Assembly (NCBI RefSeq): GCF_018555685.1
Contig: NZ_JAFLWW010000008.1
Location: forward strand, 62,001-126,000
Direction of reading: 5' to 3'
DNA from: Aminobacter anthyllidis
Lineage (GTDB): Bacteria; Pseudomonadota; Alphaproteobacteria; Rhizobiales; Rhizobiaceae
Length of the DNA stretch: 64,000 nt
Part shown: in pieces, positions 14,924 to 27,722 of the stretch
Layout: each line of letters opens with the position of its first letter
How positions within the stretch are numbered: position 1 is the first letter of the stretch
The notes under the pieces: generated by a model
Seen by the model: the letters and a program-made list of their open reading frames with translations, nothing else
Told to the model about the DNA's origin: nothing
Database searches by the model: none
Position numbers and translations under genes: made by a program

Positions 14924-15973
14924 TTAACGAAGCAAGTCGCTAAACCGGCCGATGTCGTCGGGCGTGGTGGCAAAGGAGGTGACGAAGCGATAGAGCGCCT
15001 CGTCGTCGCCAATCTGGCCAGCGAGCGAAGTCGGGGTCGGCCATGTGTAGAAGGCAGCGCCGGCGCCTTGCGCCTTTTCGGCGACATCCTTCCTGATGAT
15101 GGCGAAAACTTCGTTGGCCTCTGGCTGCCAGCCGAGGCGCGCGACGGACGAGCTTTCGATCGCCTGGGCCAGCCTGGCGGACATCGTATTGGCGTGACGT
15201 GCCGTCTCCAGCCACAGGCCGCCATCGAAATAGGCGTCGAACTGGGCCGAGATGAAGCGTGCCTTGGAGAAAAGCTGGGCCGAGCGCTTGCGCATGAAGG
15301 CCATTTCCCTGGCGCGGTCGAGGTCGAACATGACGATCGCCTCGGCGCACCAGCAGCCGTTCTTGGTGCCGCCGAAGGAGACGATGTCGATGCCGCGTTT
15401 CCAGGTCATCTCGGCCGGCGAGACGTCGAGCGACACCAGCGCGTTGGCGAAGCGGGCGCCATCCATGTGGAGCGGCAGGCCATGGCGTTTCGCAACTGCC
15501 GATATCGCCGAGATGTCGCCAAGGCCATAGACTGTGCCGACCTCGGTCGCCTGGGTGATGGAGATCGCCGCCCCGCGCCCGCCGTGAACGTTCTCCGAGG
15601 CGAAGCGGCCGACGGCGCGCTCGAGATTGCCGATGTCCATGCGCCCGAGCGGGCCATCGACCGGATGAAGCCGCGAACCATGGGAAAAGTACTCCGGCGC
15701 GCCGCACTCATCCTCAAGGATGTGCGCCTCGCGGTGCGCGAAGGAAATGCCTCCCGGCTTGCCGTAAGCTGCGAGCGACAGTGAATTGGCGGCTGTGCCG
15801 GTCGCGACGAAGAACACAGCCACTTCGCGCTCGAAAACCTCCGAGAATTTTGCGTAAACCGCCTTGTCGAGATCGCCGTCGCCATAGGCGCGGCTGAAGC
15901 CCGCAGCACTTGCGTGCAAACGCTCGGAGACCTTGGGGTGAGCGCCGGCCCAATTGTCTGATGCGAAGAACAT
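14924..15973 (-). CDS. ltaE: Low-specificity L-threonine aldolase
   Basis: PLP enzyme cleaving L-threonine or L-allo-threonine to glycine and acetaldehyde, 349 residues. The ATG at 15973 (MFFASDNWAGAHPKV) matches the usual family start; an earlier in-frame start exists at 16054. Key blocks are TGTAANSLSLAAYGKPGG, the HMDGARFANALV segment carrying the PLP-binding Asp, and the PLP lysine in DIVSFGGTKNGCWCAEA. Probably a cytosolic tetramer. It is a monocistronic gene convergent with hsp20 and divergent from gltB. Confidence 0.9.
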   Translation of the reverse strand: MFFASDNWAGAHPKVSERLHASAAGFSRAYGDGDLDKAVYAKFSEVFEREVAVFFVATGTAANSLSLAAYGKPGGISFAHREAHILEDECGAPEYFSHGSRLHPVDGPLGRMDIGNLERAVGRFASENVHGGRGAAISITQATEVGTVYGLGDISAISAVAKRHGLPLHMDGARFANALVSLDVSPAEMTWKRGIDIVSFGGTKNGCWCAEAIVMFDLDRAREMAFMRKRSAQLFSKARFISAQFDAYFDGGLWLETARHANTMSARLAQAIESSSVARLGWQPEANEVFAIIRKDVAEKAQGAGAAFYTWPTPTSLAGQIGDDEALYRFVTSFATTPDDIGRFSDLLR

Positions 15974-16473
15974 TTCGTCCGTCCGTAATATAGCTGCGGG
16001 AGACTGCGTGGCAGGGTAGGCGGGAGCTAGACCGGATTTGTCGATCTTCGGCAAGTGCGGGGTCTGGAAAACGATTGAGGCAGGGAGAGCGCTGTTTTGA
16101 CCGGTTGTTCAAAAATTGCGCCGGATGCTGGTCCGGCGTAATTTTCGGTCTTCGCAAGGGCGGAAAATTCGTGAATCGGTCTTGTGTGTATTCAAGAATT
16201 CTGTCATACAAAATTTAGGACAGCAGTGCTGTCTTATTTATCTGCCCAAAGCGAACCGGATTTGGCGTATGATGACGCCGCGTCCGGCTTCCGCCGCGAG
16301 CTAGGGTCAGGGGCTGAGGCCGGAGCAATCCGTTCACGTCTGTCCCGACTGCGGTTTAGTGCCGGCGAACGGCACTGCGCCGCTGCATATCGAGCATATC
16401 TGAAGGTGAACGGATCGGCATATTGCCGTCCCAAAGCAAATTGCCCGGATCGGGCGGGAATGGAGACAGGACG
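15974..16473. other. Intergenic region between ltaE and gltB
   Basis: About 500 bp with no recognisable gene on either strand. It is locally AT-richer around 16150-16250, where a 15-bp palindrome lies. It should contain the promoters of both divergent genes. Confidence 0.55.
16219..16233. promoter_or_regulatory. 15-bp palindrome GACAGCAGTGCTGTC upstream of gltB
   Basis: GACAGCA-G-TGCTGTC is a perfect odd palindrome in an AT-rich setting, about 240 bp upstream of the gltB start. It is a candidate operator, but the regulator family could not be assigned. Confidence 0.5.
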
Positions 16474-21204
<4,731 letters not shown>

Positions 21205-21317
21205 CCGCGACTTACCTGCCGGCCGCGTCCAGCTGGACGCGCGCCATCGCATGCTTCATTTGAAGTGGTGGAATTCTACGCCCACGCCGAGGCGCCGGGC
21301 ATGAGACGAGAGTTACG

Positions 21318-22772
21318 ATGGGCAAGGTTACAGGTTTTCTCGAAATCGACAGGCAGGTGCATAAGTACCAGCCGGCTTCCGACCGCATCCGGCATTTCCG
21401 CGAATTCACGCTGCCGATGTCGAACAAGGAAGTCGAAAAGCAGGCCGCGCGCTGCATGGATTGCGGCATTCCGTTCTGTCACGGTCCGACGGGCTGTCCG
21501 GTGCACAACCAGATCCCGGACTGGAACGATCTCGTCTACAATGGCGACTGGGACAATGCGATCCGCAACCTGCATTCGACCAATAATTTCCCCGAATTCA
21601 CCGGCCGCATCTGCCCGGCTCCTTGCGAGGAAGCCTGCACGCTGAACCTCGAGGACATTCCGGTCGCCATCAAGACCGTCGAGCAGGCGATTGCCGACAA
21701 GGCCTATGAGACCGGCTACATCAGGCCTTATCCGCCCGAGAAGAAAACGGGCAAGAAGGTCGCCGTCATCGGCTCCGGCCCTGCCGGCATGGCAGCGGCG
21801 CAGCAGCTTGGCCGTGCTGGCCACGACGTCCATGTCTATGAGCGCGAGAGCCGCCCCGGCGGTCTGCTGCGCTTCGGCATTCCCGACTTCAAGATGGAAA
21901 AGCACTATATCGACCGCCGTATCGAGCAGATGGCGGGCGAGGGCGTGACCTTCCATTGCGGCGTCAATGTCGGCGTCGACAAGCCGGTCACCGAGCTTCT
22001 GGCCGAACATGACGCAGTGCTCTATTGCGGCGGCTCCGAGACGCCGCGTCCCGCGGGCATTCCGGGCGACGACCTCGAGGGCGTGCACGACGCGATGCCT
22101 TACCTCGTCCAGCAGAACAAGCGCGTCGGCGGCGAAGACATCCAGTCGGTTGCCTGGCCCTCCGAGCCGATCGTTGCCGGTGGCCTGCATGTCGTGGTCG
22201 TGGGCGGTGGCGACACCGCCTCCGACTGCGTCGGCACTGCATTCCGCCAGGGTGCCGTGCGCGTCACCCAGCTCGACATCCGACCGCAGCCACCGGAGCG
22301 GGAAAACAAGCTCGCCGTGTGGCCCTATTGGGCGACCAAGATGCGCACCTCGTCCTCGCAGGCCGAAGGCGCGCAGCGCGAGTTCCAGGTGGCGACGCTG
22401 GAGTTCATCGGCGAAGAAGGCCAGCTGACCGGCGTGAAGTGCTGCGAAGTCGACGACAAGCGCAAGCCGATCCCCGGCACCGAGTTCGTCATCCGCGCCG
22501 ATCTCGCCTTCATCGCCATCGGTTTTGCCGGCCCGCTCGCCGACGGCATGGTCAAGGAACTCGACGGCAAGCTCGAGATCACCACCGACAGCCGCCGTTC
22601 GACCAACGTCGCGGCCAACGACCGCGACTACAAGACCACCGTCGACAAGCTCTATGTCGCCGGCGACGTGCGCCGCGGCCAGTCGCTGGTGGTCTGGGCG
22701 ATCCGTGAGGGCCGCCAGGCGGCGCACTCGATCGACACCGACCTGATGGGGTCGAGCGTCCTGCCGCGCTAA
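21318..22772 (+). CDS. gltD: Glutamate synthase (NADPH) small subunit
   Basis: Beta subunit of GOGAT, 484 residues, which passes electrons from NADPH through FAD to GltB. N-terminal cysteines for two 4Fe-4S clusters are visible in [22 protein letters not shown] and [12 protein letters not shown]. The FAD motif is [18 protein letters not shown] and the NADPH motif [17 protein letters not shown]. The C-terminal [19 protein letters not shown] is the usual FAD-site closing motif. It follows gltB in the same direction and ends just before the palindromic repeat element at 22783. Confidence 0.97.
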   Translation: MGKVTGFLEIDRQVHKYQPASDRIRHFREFTLPMSNKEVEKQAARCMDCGIPFCHGPTGCPVHNQIPDWNDLVYNGDWDNAIRNLHSTNNFPEFTGRICPAPCEEACTLNLEDIPVAIKTVEQAIADKAYETGYIRPYPPEKKTGKKVAVIGSGPAGMAAAQQLGRAGHDVHVYERESRPGGLLRFGIPDFKMEKHYIDRRIEQMAGEGVTFHCGVNVGVDKPVTELLAEHDAVLYCGGSETPRPAGIPGDDLEGVHDAMPYLVQQNKRVGGEDIQSVAWPSEPIVAGGLHVVVVGGGDTASDCVGTAFRQGAVRVTQLDIRPQPPERENKLAVWPYWATKMRTSSSQAEGAQREFQVATLEFIGEEGQLTGVKCCEVDDKRKPIPGTEFVIRADLAFIAIGFAGPLADGMVKELDGKLEITTDSRRSTNVAANDRDYKTTVDKLYVAGDVRRGQSLVVWAIREGRQAAHSIDTDLMGSSVLPR

Positions 22773-22839
22773 GACATTGTGGGTGCGTCCTTCGAGGCTC
22801 GCCCCCAGATGCCGTCCATAGCCCTGCAACGATTGTGAG

Positions 22840-22898
22840 GGCTCGCACCTCAGGATGAGGACCGTAGCGCAAGCGGTCCTCATCCTGAGGTGCGAGCC
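22840..22898. repeat. Perfect 24-bp hairpin inside the palindromic element
   Basis: Arm 22840-22863 and arm 22875-22898 are exact reverse complements, with an 11-nt loop (GTAGCGCAAGC). The right arm is followed by TTTTGCTTTCTT, so it could also terminate gltBD transcription. Confidence 0.8.
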
Positions 22899-22980
22899 TT
22901 TTGCTTTCTTACTTTGAAAGATCTTGCCTTCCCTCCTTGAAGAGATGCGTTTGCATTCATCTCAAGGGTAGCGCAGCCAC

Positions 22981-23004
22981 GGTCCTCATCCTGAGGTGCG
23001 AGCC
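22981..23004 (+). repeat. Extra direct copy of the 24-bp hairpin arm
   Basis: Identical to 22875-22898, beginning GGTCCTCATCCTGAGG. It is followed by CTCGC rather than a T-run. Confidence 0.8.
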
Positions 23005-23078
23005 CTCGCTGTCATTTCGGAATTGGTTCGAACCGTTCGCGGGCGAGCCTCGAAGGACGCACGACTGGCCTGCGCGGC

Positions 23079-24320
23079 TTATCGCCTGATGATGGCGGTC
23101 GTCGTTTCGGTGCTTTGCGCGGCAGGCAGCGGCTTCGGTGGCCAGGAGAAGTCGTCGATCCGGCCCGCAGGCGCAGTAGGTGCGATCCCTTGCACGGCAA
23201 GTTTTTCGCCGGGCGAACGTGGGTCGGTCTTGGCAGCCGTTTGCCCGCCGAGAAGTTCAGTGCCGCCGTCGAGTTCCGGATCAGAAAGCGAAACCGGTAC
23301 CGTCCGGTCGATGTTGACCGGAACGTTGAGCTCGCCGGGAGTGGCCTGCGGCAGGCTTGCCGGCACCACGGTTTCGGTGCCTTGCGGCGTGATGCCGAGC
23401 AGCTTGTTCAGCGGTTTTTCGGCGAAGAAGGCGAGCTTGCGCTTGCCGGCCCGGGTGACGTTGATGCCGTCGTCGGAGCGTAGCCGCACCGGCTGGCCGT
23501 TGATGTCGGGGCCGCTGGTCACGAAGACGCCAGCCTCGTCGACGAAGCCGTCCCAGACATCGACGAACTCGCTGCCCGCGGCTTCCGTGGCGGCTCGGTA
23601 GATGTCGTTGAAGGCGAGCATGTCGGTGTTCATCTTCGACGACTTGAAGGCGGGCATGCCGACCCACAGGAATGGAACCTTGGTCTCGGCGATTGCCTTG
23701 GCCAGCTTCTCCGCACGCCCGGAGTATTCCTTGGTCCATGCGGCACTCATCGGCGGCTCGCGGTTGTCGGCGACCCGCATCTGCTGGCGGTCGTTGGAGC
23801 CCATCATGATGATGACGGCCGCCGGCTTTTCCTGCTCGATCAGTGCCTTGGCCTTCTCGGGCCAGTTGTAATAGTCCTCGCGGACGAGGCCCGACGAGCC
23901 GTTGGTCTTGTCGATCACCCGAATCTTGGCGTTCTCGGCGAAGACCGTGCCGAGGCCTTCGGCAATGCCGCCGCCGAGGAAGTCGCCGATGACCAGGACG
24001 ACACGCGCGTCCGCCAGCTTCTCGACCACCGGCACGGCGGGATCGGCTGTCCTGCCGACATTACCGGCTGTAGCCTTTGGCTTGCGCGGCGTCTTGCGGA
24101 TCTTCTTGCGCGGCTGCGGTTCGTCCATGATGAACGGATCGACGCGCGGCTCGCGGCGCGGCATGAACAGGTCGCGCAGGGACCATTTGCGCAATATGCC
24201 TTCCTGCGCCACGGCCGGCGTCGGCATAGTCGACGAAATGGCGGTCAAGGCGACCGCCACCGCGACCAGTGGCATCGTCAGGCGCAACAGCGAAAACCGT
24301 GGACGACGCGTCGATGCCAA
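23079..24320 (-). CDS. DUF459/SGNH-fold periplasmic protein
   Basis: Secreted protein, 413 residues, starting at a TTG with GGAGG just upstream; ATG codons further in would cut the signal peptide. An N-terminal signal (RRPRFSLLRL, then a hydrophobic stretch ending PTPAVAQ) is followed by a basic/proline linker and the SGNH-hydrolase-like domain (about 105-300). Block I reads VIGDFLGGGIAEGL, where the usual catalytic Ser of GDS is Phe. Block III is MMGSNDRQ. Block V is DGINVTRAGKRKLA, with Asn where His is expected. It may therefore be a non-catalytic member or use another mechanism. A low-complexity C-terminal tail follows. It lies 15 bp after the lytic transglycosylase gene, which suggests a role in cell-wall or surface-polysaccharide handling. 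Confidence 0.85.
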   Translation of the reverse strand: MASTRRPRFSLLRLTMPLVAVAVALTAISSTMPTPAVAQEGILRKWSLRDLFMPRREPRVDPFIMDEPQPRKKIRKTPRKPKATAGNVGRTADPAVPVVEKLADARVVLVIGDFLGGGIAEGLGTVFAENAKIRVIDKTNGSSGLVREDYYNWPEKAKALIEQEKPAAVIIMMGSNDRQQMRVADNREPPMSAAWTKEYSGRAEKLAKAIAETKVPFLWVGMPAFKSSKMNTDMLAFNDIYRAATEAAGSEFVDVWDGFVDEAGVFVTSGPDINGQPVRLRSDDGINVTRAGKRKLAFFAEKPLNKLLGITPQGTETVVPASLPQATPGELNVPVNIDRTVPVSLSDPELDGGTELLGGQTAAKTDPRSPGEKLAVQGIAPTAPAGRIDDFSWPPKPLPAAQSTETTTAIIRR

Positions 24321-24335
24321 TACAGCCTCCGGTTG

Positions 24336-25562
24336 CTAGTTACGCCGCAGGAACTTCAGCACTTCCATGCTCGGATGACCGTCCGGCGTCAAGCCCAGCT
24401 GTGCCTGGAATGCCTTGATTGCCGAACGGGAGCCTTCGCCGATCTTGCCGTCGCTCTTGCCGTCGTAATAGCCGTGCGCCGAAAGCCGCTTCTGCAACTC
24501 CTGCTTTTCCTCGAAGCTGAGCTTGGTGAACGGCCGCTTCCAGTCTTGCACCAGGCCACCGTAGCCGGCGATCTCGTCGGCAAGAAGGCCGACGGCGAGC
24601 GCGTATTTGTCGGCGTTGTTGTAGCGCTTGATGACCGAGAAGTTCTTTGTCATCAGGAACGCCGGTCCGCCGCGGCCGTCCGGCACCTTGAGCGTGGCGA
24701 CGTCGGAGCCGCGCTTGAAGGCCTTGCCGTTGGCGCGTTCGATGCCGAGCGATGCCCATTTGTCGATCGTCAGCGACCCCGTGGGGAACTTCTGGCCCTG
24801 AGGCAACGCGACCTCGTAGCCCCAGGTCTTGCCGGCCTGCCAGCCGTTCTTCTTCAGCAGGTTGGCGGCGGTAGCGAGCGCGTCGGGCACGGAGTTCCAG
24901 ATATCGCGCTTGCCATTGCCGTCGGCGTCGACGGCATAGGCCTGGTAGCTGGTAGGGATGAACTGCGTGTGGCCCATCGCACCGGCCCAGGAGCCGACAA
25001 GGTGGCTTTCGTCGATGTCGCCACGTTGCAGGATCTTGAGCGCGGCGATCAGCTGGGTGCGGGCAAATTTCGCCCGGCGCTGGTCGCCATAGGCAAGTGT
25101 CGCCAGCGAGCGTACGACATTGCGCATCACCTTGTCGTTCTTGAGAATCTCGCCGTAGTTCGATTCCATCGACCAGATGGCGAGCAGGATGTAGCGGTCG
25201 ACGCCGAACTTGGCCTCGATGCGGTCGAGCCAGGGCTTCCACTTCCGTGCCATCTCGCGGCCGACGGTAATCGACTGGTCGTGGACGCGGTTGTCGAAAT
25301 AATCCCAGACGGGCGCGGTGAATTCGGGCTGGAAGCGGGCTTTTTCCAGCACTTCGGGGTCGGCCGATGTTACGCCGCGAAAGGCGCGGTCGTAGGTCGA
25401 GCCGGAAATCCCGTTGTCTGCGGCGACCGAGCGGAAGCTCGACACCCAGCGCTGGAAGCCGGCTTCGGCGGCCGCCGGGCCGGCGGGCAGCATCAATGCC
25501 AGCGACAGGCCAGCGATTGCAGCGGCGCTTGCGAGGCCTTTGGCGGTCTTGCGAAGGGGCAT
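24336..25562 (-). CDS. Lytic murein transglycosylase, MltB type with peptidoglycan-binding domain
   Basis: Periplasmic enzyme cleaving the glycan strands of murein with 1,6-anhydro product formation, 408 residues. The start at 25562 is preceded by an excellent GGAGG site, and an in-frame ORF start at 25598 is rejected. A signal peptide (MPLRKTAKGLASAAAIAGL, ending AGPAAA) is followed by the SLT_2 domain with the catalytic Glu in AIWSMESNYGEIL and the GAMGHTQFIPTSYQAYAVD segment. The C-terminal PG_binding_1 domain includes GRIGEGS-like KIGEGSRSAIKAFQAQLGL. First gene of a two-gene unit with the DUF459 protein. Confidence 0.92.
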   Translation of the reverse strand: MPLRKTAKGLASAAAIAGLSLALMLPAGPAAAEAGFQRWVSSFRSVAADNGISGSTYDRAFRGVTSADPEVLEKARFQPEFTAPVWDYFDNRVHDQSITVGREMARKWKPWLDRIEAKFGVDRYILLAIWSMESNYGEILKNDKVMRNVVRSLATLAYGDQRRAKFARTQLIAALKILQRGDIDESHLVGSWAGAMGHTQFIPTSYQAYAVDADGNGKRDIWNSVPDALATAANLLKKNGWQAGKTWGYEVALPQGQKFPTGSLTIDKWASLGIERANGKAFKRGSDVATLKVPDGRGGPAFLMTKNFSVIKRYNNADKYALAVGLLADEIAGYGGLVQDWKRPFTKLSFEEKQELQKRLSAHGYYDGKSDGKIGEGSRSAIKAFQAQLGLTPDGHPSMEVLKFLRRN

Positions 25563-25808
25563 TCTTTCCTCCTTGGAGAGATCAGAACTACGATTCATCG
25601 CCGATGCCGGTTATCAATCAGTTTACCATAGACGCTTTGGGGAACGAAAAGCGGGTTGAAGGATTGTCCACCTAGGCGTTCGGACAATCAAGATCGCGTG
25701 ATCAATGGTCTTGCCCGCTGTCGCCGAATATGTGAACGCATTCAGTATTCATCAATTCGGGCGTGGCAAAATCCGCGTCCGATACATCCCTCCATCGGAC
25801 GACCAGCA

Positions 25809-26696
25809 ATGAAAAGAGTTCGCAAGGCAGTTTTTCCGGTCGCGGGCCTCGGCACGCGCTTCCTGCCTGCCACCAAGTCTATCCCCAAGGAAATGCTGAC
25901 CGTGGTCGATCGCCCTGTCATCCAGTACGTGGTCGACGAGGCGCGTGAAGCGGGCATCGAACATTTCATCTTCGTCACCGGCCGCAACAAGGCGGTCATC
26001 GAAGACCATTTCGACGTCCAGTTCGAACTCTATGACACGCTCGCCCAGCGCGGCAAGATCGAGCAGCTCGAGCGCCTGCAGCGGCTGCAGCCGGGCCCGG
26101 GCCAGACCTCGTTCACGCGCCAGCAGGTGCCGCTCGGCCTCGGCCATGCGGTGTGGTGCGCGCGCGAACTGGTCGGCGACGAGCCCTTCGCGCTGCTGTT
26201 GCCCGACATGATCATGCAGTCGGAAAAGAGCTGCATGCGCGAGATGGTCGAGCTCTATGCCGAGACCGGCAACAACATCATCGCCGTCCAGGAATGCGAT
26301 CCCGCCGAGGCGCACAAGTACGGCATCGTCGGCAAGGGCAAGTCCGTGCACACCGGCTTCGAGATTGAAGGCATGGTGGAGAAGCCCAAGCAGGGCACCG
26401 CGCCGTCGAACCTGTTCATCAACGGCCGCTACATCCTGCAGCCTGAGATTTTCAACATCCTGGCAAGCCAGGAGCGTGGCGCCGGCGACGAGATCCAGCT
26501 CACCGACGCGATGCTCAAGCTCGAGAAGTTGCAGTCCTTCTACGGCTACCACTATCGCGGCCGCACCTTCGACTGCGGCTCACCGGAAGGCTTTGTCGAG
26601 GCCAATGTCGCCTTCGCGCTGTCGCGTTCCGATCTCAGCAAGAGCATGGCCGGTATCATCGAAGGCCTTCTTGGCGAGATGAAGTCGGGCAAGTAA
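25809..26696 (+). CDS. galU: UTP-glucose-1-phosphate uridylyltransferase
   Basis: Makes UDP-glucose, the donor for surface polysaccharides, from UTP and glucose-1-phosphate, 295 residues. The start at 25809 gives the family opening [24 protein letters not shown] (nucleotide-binding loop). Other family blocks are [51 protein letters not shown] and GDEIQLTDA. Cytosolic. It is divergent from the transglycosylase gene (246 bp) and followed by an 8-bp stem hairpin and the cobalamin riboswitch. Confidence 0.96.
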   Translation: MKRVRKAVFPVAGLGTRFLPATKSIPKEMLTVVDRPVIQYVVDEAREAGIEHFIFVTGRNKAVIEDHFDVQFELYDTLAQRGKIEQLERLQRLQPGPGQTSFTRQQVPLGLGHAVWCARELVGDEPFALLLPDMIMQSEKSCMREMVELYAETGNNIIAVQECDPAEAHKYGIVGKGKSVHTGFEIEGMVEKPKQGTAPSNLFINGRYILQPEIFNILASQERGAGDEIQLTDAMLKLEKLQSFYGYHYRGRTFDCGSPEGFVEANVAFALSRSDLSKSMAGIIEGLLGEMKSGK

Positions 26697-26708
26697 CTGC
26701 GTGTCGCC

Positions 26709-26731
26709 CGTGCGTCAGGATTGGACGCACG
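26709..26731 (+). repeat. Inverted repeat after galU
   Basis: CGTGCGTC (26709-26716) pairs with GACGCACG (26724-26731) around a 7-nt loop. No T-run follows, so it is at best a weak terminator of galU. Confidence 0.5.
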
Positions 26732-26771
26732 GCGCGATGGCTTTCGCCTGCCGCAGCCGCTAGAAATACCC

Positions 26772-26930
26772 TGCCAGGTGCCCGCAGCGATGCGGGAGAA
26801 TCGGGAACACGGTGCAAATCCGTGGCGTGCCCAACGCTGTAAGAGGGACCGTATCGGCAAAAGCCACTGTTCACGTTGAACGGGAAGGCGCCGACGACGG
26901 GTTGAACTCAAGCCAGAAGACCGGCCCGGC
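26772..26930 (+). ncRNA. Cobalamin riboswitch (AdoCbl class)
   Basis: The conserved cores appear in order before bluB: GGTGCCCGCAGCGATGCGGG, GAATCGGGAACACGGTGCAA with ATCCGTGGC, the B12 box GCCACTG near 26862, and the closing CAAGCCAGAAGACCGGCC near 26909-26925. In this class, adenosylcobalamin binding shuts down the downstream gene, which here makes the lower ligand of B12. That is a direct feedback arrangement. Confidence 0.95.
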
Positions 26931-26990
26931 AGACATCGACCACCGCATGGTCAGGCGGGGGCAACCGATATGCTCGCCAGGGGACATGCG

Positions 26991-27722
26991 ATGCTTGCTG
27001 ACCAGTTGAATGCCGTTTCAGGCTGTTTCGACCTTGCTGCCCAGGATGCCGTCTACCGCGCCATCTTCACGCGACGCGACGTTCGCAGCCATTTCCTGCC
27101 CGATCCGATCGGCGACGATGTGCTGGCGCGGCTTCTGCTTGCAGCCCATCACGCGCCGTCGGTCGGCTTCATGCAGCCGTGGAACTTCATCGTCATCCGC
27201 GATCTCGAAAGGCGTGAGCGGGTCCGCGATCTGTTCTTCGCCGCGCGCCAGCAGGAATTGCCGCATATCGCCGAAGAGCGGCGGGAGCTGTACCGCAAGC
27301 TCAAGCTCGAAGGTATCTGCGAGAGCCCGCTCAACCTGGTCGTCACCTGCGACCGCGGCCGTTCGGAAAGCTCCCCGCTTGGGCGCTGGCACAATCCTGA
27401 AATGGACCTCTACAGTACCGTCTGCGCCGTGCAGAATTTCTGGCTGGCGGCGCGCGCCGAAGGCGTCGGTGTCGGCTGGGTCAGCATCCTCGACCGCGAG
27501 GCGCTCAAGCAGTTGCTCGGCATTCCCGACCACGTCGTGCCGGTGGCTTATCTCTGTGTCGGCCATGTCAGCGAGTTCGCCGAGAAACCCGATTTGGAGC
27601 GACATGGCTGGGGTCGCCGCCTGCCGCTTGCCGACCTCATCATGAGCGAGGTGTTCTCCGGGGAGGGGGAGGCGGCCTTGAAGGCCGTCGCCGCCGGTAT
27701 CAGCGGCTCGCCAGTACGCTAG
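26991..27722 (+). CDS. bluB: 5,6-dimethylbenzimidazole synthase
   Basis: Flavin-destroying enzyme that converts reduced FMN with O2 to dimethylbenzimidazole, the lower ligand of vitamin B12, 243 residues. The ATG at 26991 (AGGGG 7 nt upstream) lines up with rhizobial BluB; an ATG at 26970 is also possible. The nitroreductase-like fold shows TRRDVRSHFLPDPI (FMN phosphate site), AAHHAPSVGFMQPWNFIVI, HNPEMDLYSTVCAVQNFWLAARAEG and GVGVGWVSILD. Regulated by the cobalamin riboswitch. The stop overlaps that of the convergent barrel gene (CTAG at 27719-27722). Confidence 0.95.
   Translation: MLADQLNAVSGCFDLAAQDAVYRAIFTRRDVRSHFLPDPIGDDVLARLLLAAHHAPSVGFMQPWNFIVIRDLERRERVRDLFFAARQQELPHIAEERRELYRKLKLEGICESPLNLVVTCDRGRSESSPLGRWHNPEMDLYSTVCAVQNFWLAARAEGVGVGWVSILDREALKQLLGIPDHVVPVAYLCVGHVSEFAEKPDLERHGWGRRLPLADLIMSEVFSGEGEAALKAVAAGISGSPVR

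Larger units (their letters stand above)
22783..23062. repeat. 280-bp intergenic palindromic element with 20-bp inverted ends
   Basis: The left end (22783-22802, starting GTGCGTCCTTCGAGG) is the exact reverse complement of the right end (23043-23062). Inside are a perfect 24-bp stem hairpin (22840-22898) and a third copy of the hairpin arm at 22981-23004. No protein is encoded. It fills the space between the gltD stop and the DUF459 gene. The structure resembles non-autonomous, mobilisable intergenic repeats of Rhizobiales. No flanking target duplication was identified. Confidence 0.75.

Noticed and set aside
21276-22883. 535-codon open frame on the minus strand
   Set aside because: Antisense to gltD. 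No family motif, and the gltD cysteine and FAD motifs are intact on the plus strand.
23020-23050. GGTTCGAACC, resembling a tRNA T-loop
   Set aside because: No acceptor, D or anticodon stem could be built around it. It lies inside the palindromic repeat element.
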